Assembly: GCF_019636075.1 (NCBI RefSeq)
Contig: NZ_JAHBYG010000010.1
Span: forward strand, 1-64,000
Source: Ferrovibrio sp.
GTDB taxonomy: Bacteria; Pseudomonadota; Alphaproteobacteria; Ferrovibrionales; Ferrovibrionaceae
Length of the DNA stretch: 64,000 nucleotides
Reading direction: 5' to 3'
Positions 63,781 to 64,000 of this stretch are shown here, in pieces. Made by a program: the position numbers and the translations under genes. The notes beneath the pieces are model-generated. The model was not told where the DNA came from. It did no database searches and saw only the letters and a list, made by a program, of their open reading frames with translations. Positions within the stretch are counted from its first letter, which is position 1. Every line of letters starts with the position of its first letter.

Positions 63781-64000
63781 TCAATGCGAGATGGCATCCT
63801 CGGTACGGGCCAGCTTCACATCGCCAGCCGGTACGCGGATGGAGTCGATGAAGTCCTGCATCTCCTTGGAGGGAGCAGCCGTCATCAGACTGACCACGTA
63901 GGTGACGATGAACGCCGCCGGGATACCGAACAACCCGCAGGAGATGTTGCGCACGCCGAACCAGAGCGGAGCACCATAGAACTGCGTGGTGATCAGGTAG
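63781..64000 (-). CDS. sodium:solute symporter, acetate/ActP type, C-terminal part
   Basis: The last 72 codons of a gene that begins beyond the window. The translated end includes FGAPL-like turn residues, FGVRNISCGLFGIP, FIVTYVVSLMTAAPSKEMQ and DFIDSIRVPAGD, a tail characteristic of cation-acetate (ActP) and related monocarboxylate symporters. The stop is TGA at 63783-63781. The protein would take up acetate or another short carboxylate with sodium; the exact substrate cannot be told from the tail. Confidence 0.82.
   Translation of the reverse strand, partial: YLITTQFYGAPLWFGVRNISCGLFGIPAAFIVTYVVSLMTAAPSKEMQDFIDSIRVPAGDVKLARTEDAISH

Overview
The window looks like a chromosomal segment of a GC-rich alphaproteobacterium, most likely Rhodospirillales-like. 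The evidence is the block greA-carB-carA on one strand facing yqeY-dnaG-rpoD on the other (27.8-37.6 kb), the GC-rich codon use, and many ATGA-coupled operons. I could not run a database search, so genus and gene names rest on motif recognition.

Layout. (1) 0-2.5 kb: AT-richer mobile DNA carrying a MobA/MobL relaxase, abutting the 3' end of a tRNA-Arg(ACG) gene. (2) 2.9-4.3 kb: a lipoprotein with an OmpA-like C-terminus, followed by a strong terminator. (3) 10.75-4.5 kb, minus strand: a very unusual ABC exporter-type protein with an eroded ATPase and three copies of one ATPase segment, then a cyclic-nucleotide-binding protein, a methyltransferase, a P1-family peptidase and an orphan peptide-binding protein. 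(4) 10.9-23.6 kb, plus strand: eleven closely packed genes, namely two MurG/GT28-like and two GT4 glycosyltransferases, a histidine phosphatase, a polysaccharide deacetylase and a small membrane protein, running by start/stop overlaps into a dual-ATPase peptide-type ABC importer. (5) 23.6-28.3 kb: a methyltransferase, an MBL hydrolase, a crotonase-like protein, an OmpR-type regulator, an alpha/beta hydrolase and greA. (6) 28.3-37.7 kb: carB, carA, yqeY, dnaG, rpoD and a CAT-anticodon tRNA.

(7) 37.8-51.6 kb: a catabolic island directly downstream of that tRNA. It holds an SMP-30 lactonase, an HpcH/HpaI aldolase, a RidA protein and a GntR-FCD regulator, then one operon with a five-gene peptide-type ABC importer, a two-subunit N,N-dimethylformamidase-like enzyme, a DSD1-type PLP enzyme and a short-chain dehydrogenase. 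Three similar AT-rich sites at the promoters probably bind the GntR protein. (8) 51.8-61.6 kb: a second catabolic operon on the minus strand, read from about 60.5 kb: an atypical membrane dipeptidase, a five-gene peptide importer, an ornithine-cyclodeaminase/ketimine-reductase family protein and a DadA-like FAD oxidase, with a divergent XRE-cupin regulator. Together these could import a small peptide, split it and convert a D-amino acid to its L form. (9) 61.7-64.0 kb: a membrane class III nucleotide cyclase, three small membrane proteins and the 3' end of an acetate-type sodium symporter.

The best candidates for undescribed biology are the eroded triple-repeat ABC protein, the DMFase-like amidase operon, and the dipeptidase/D-to-L inversion operon. 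No CRISPR array, rRNA or intact insertion sequence was seen.
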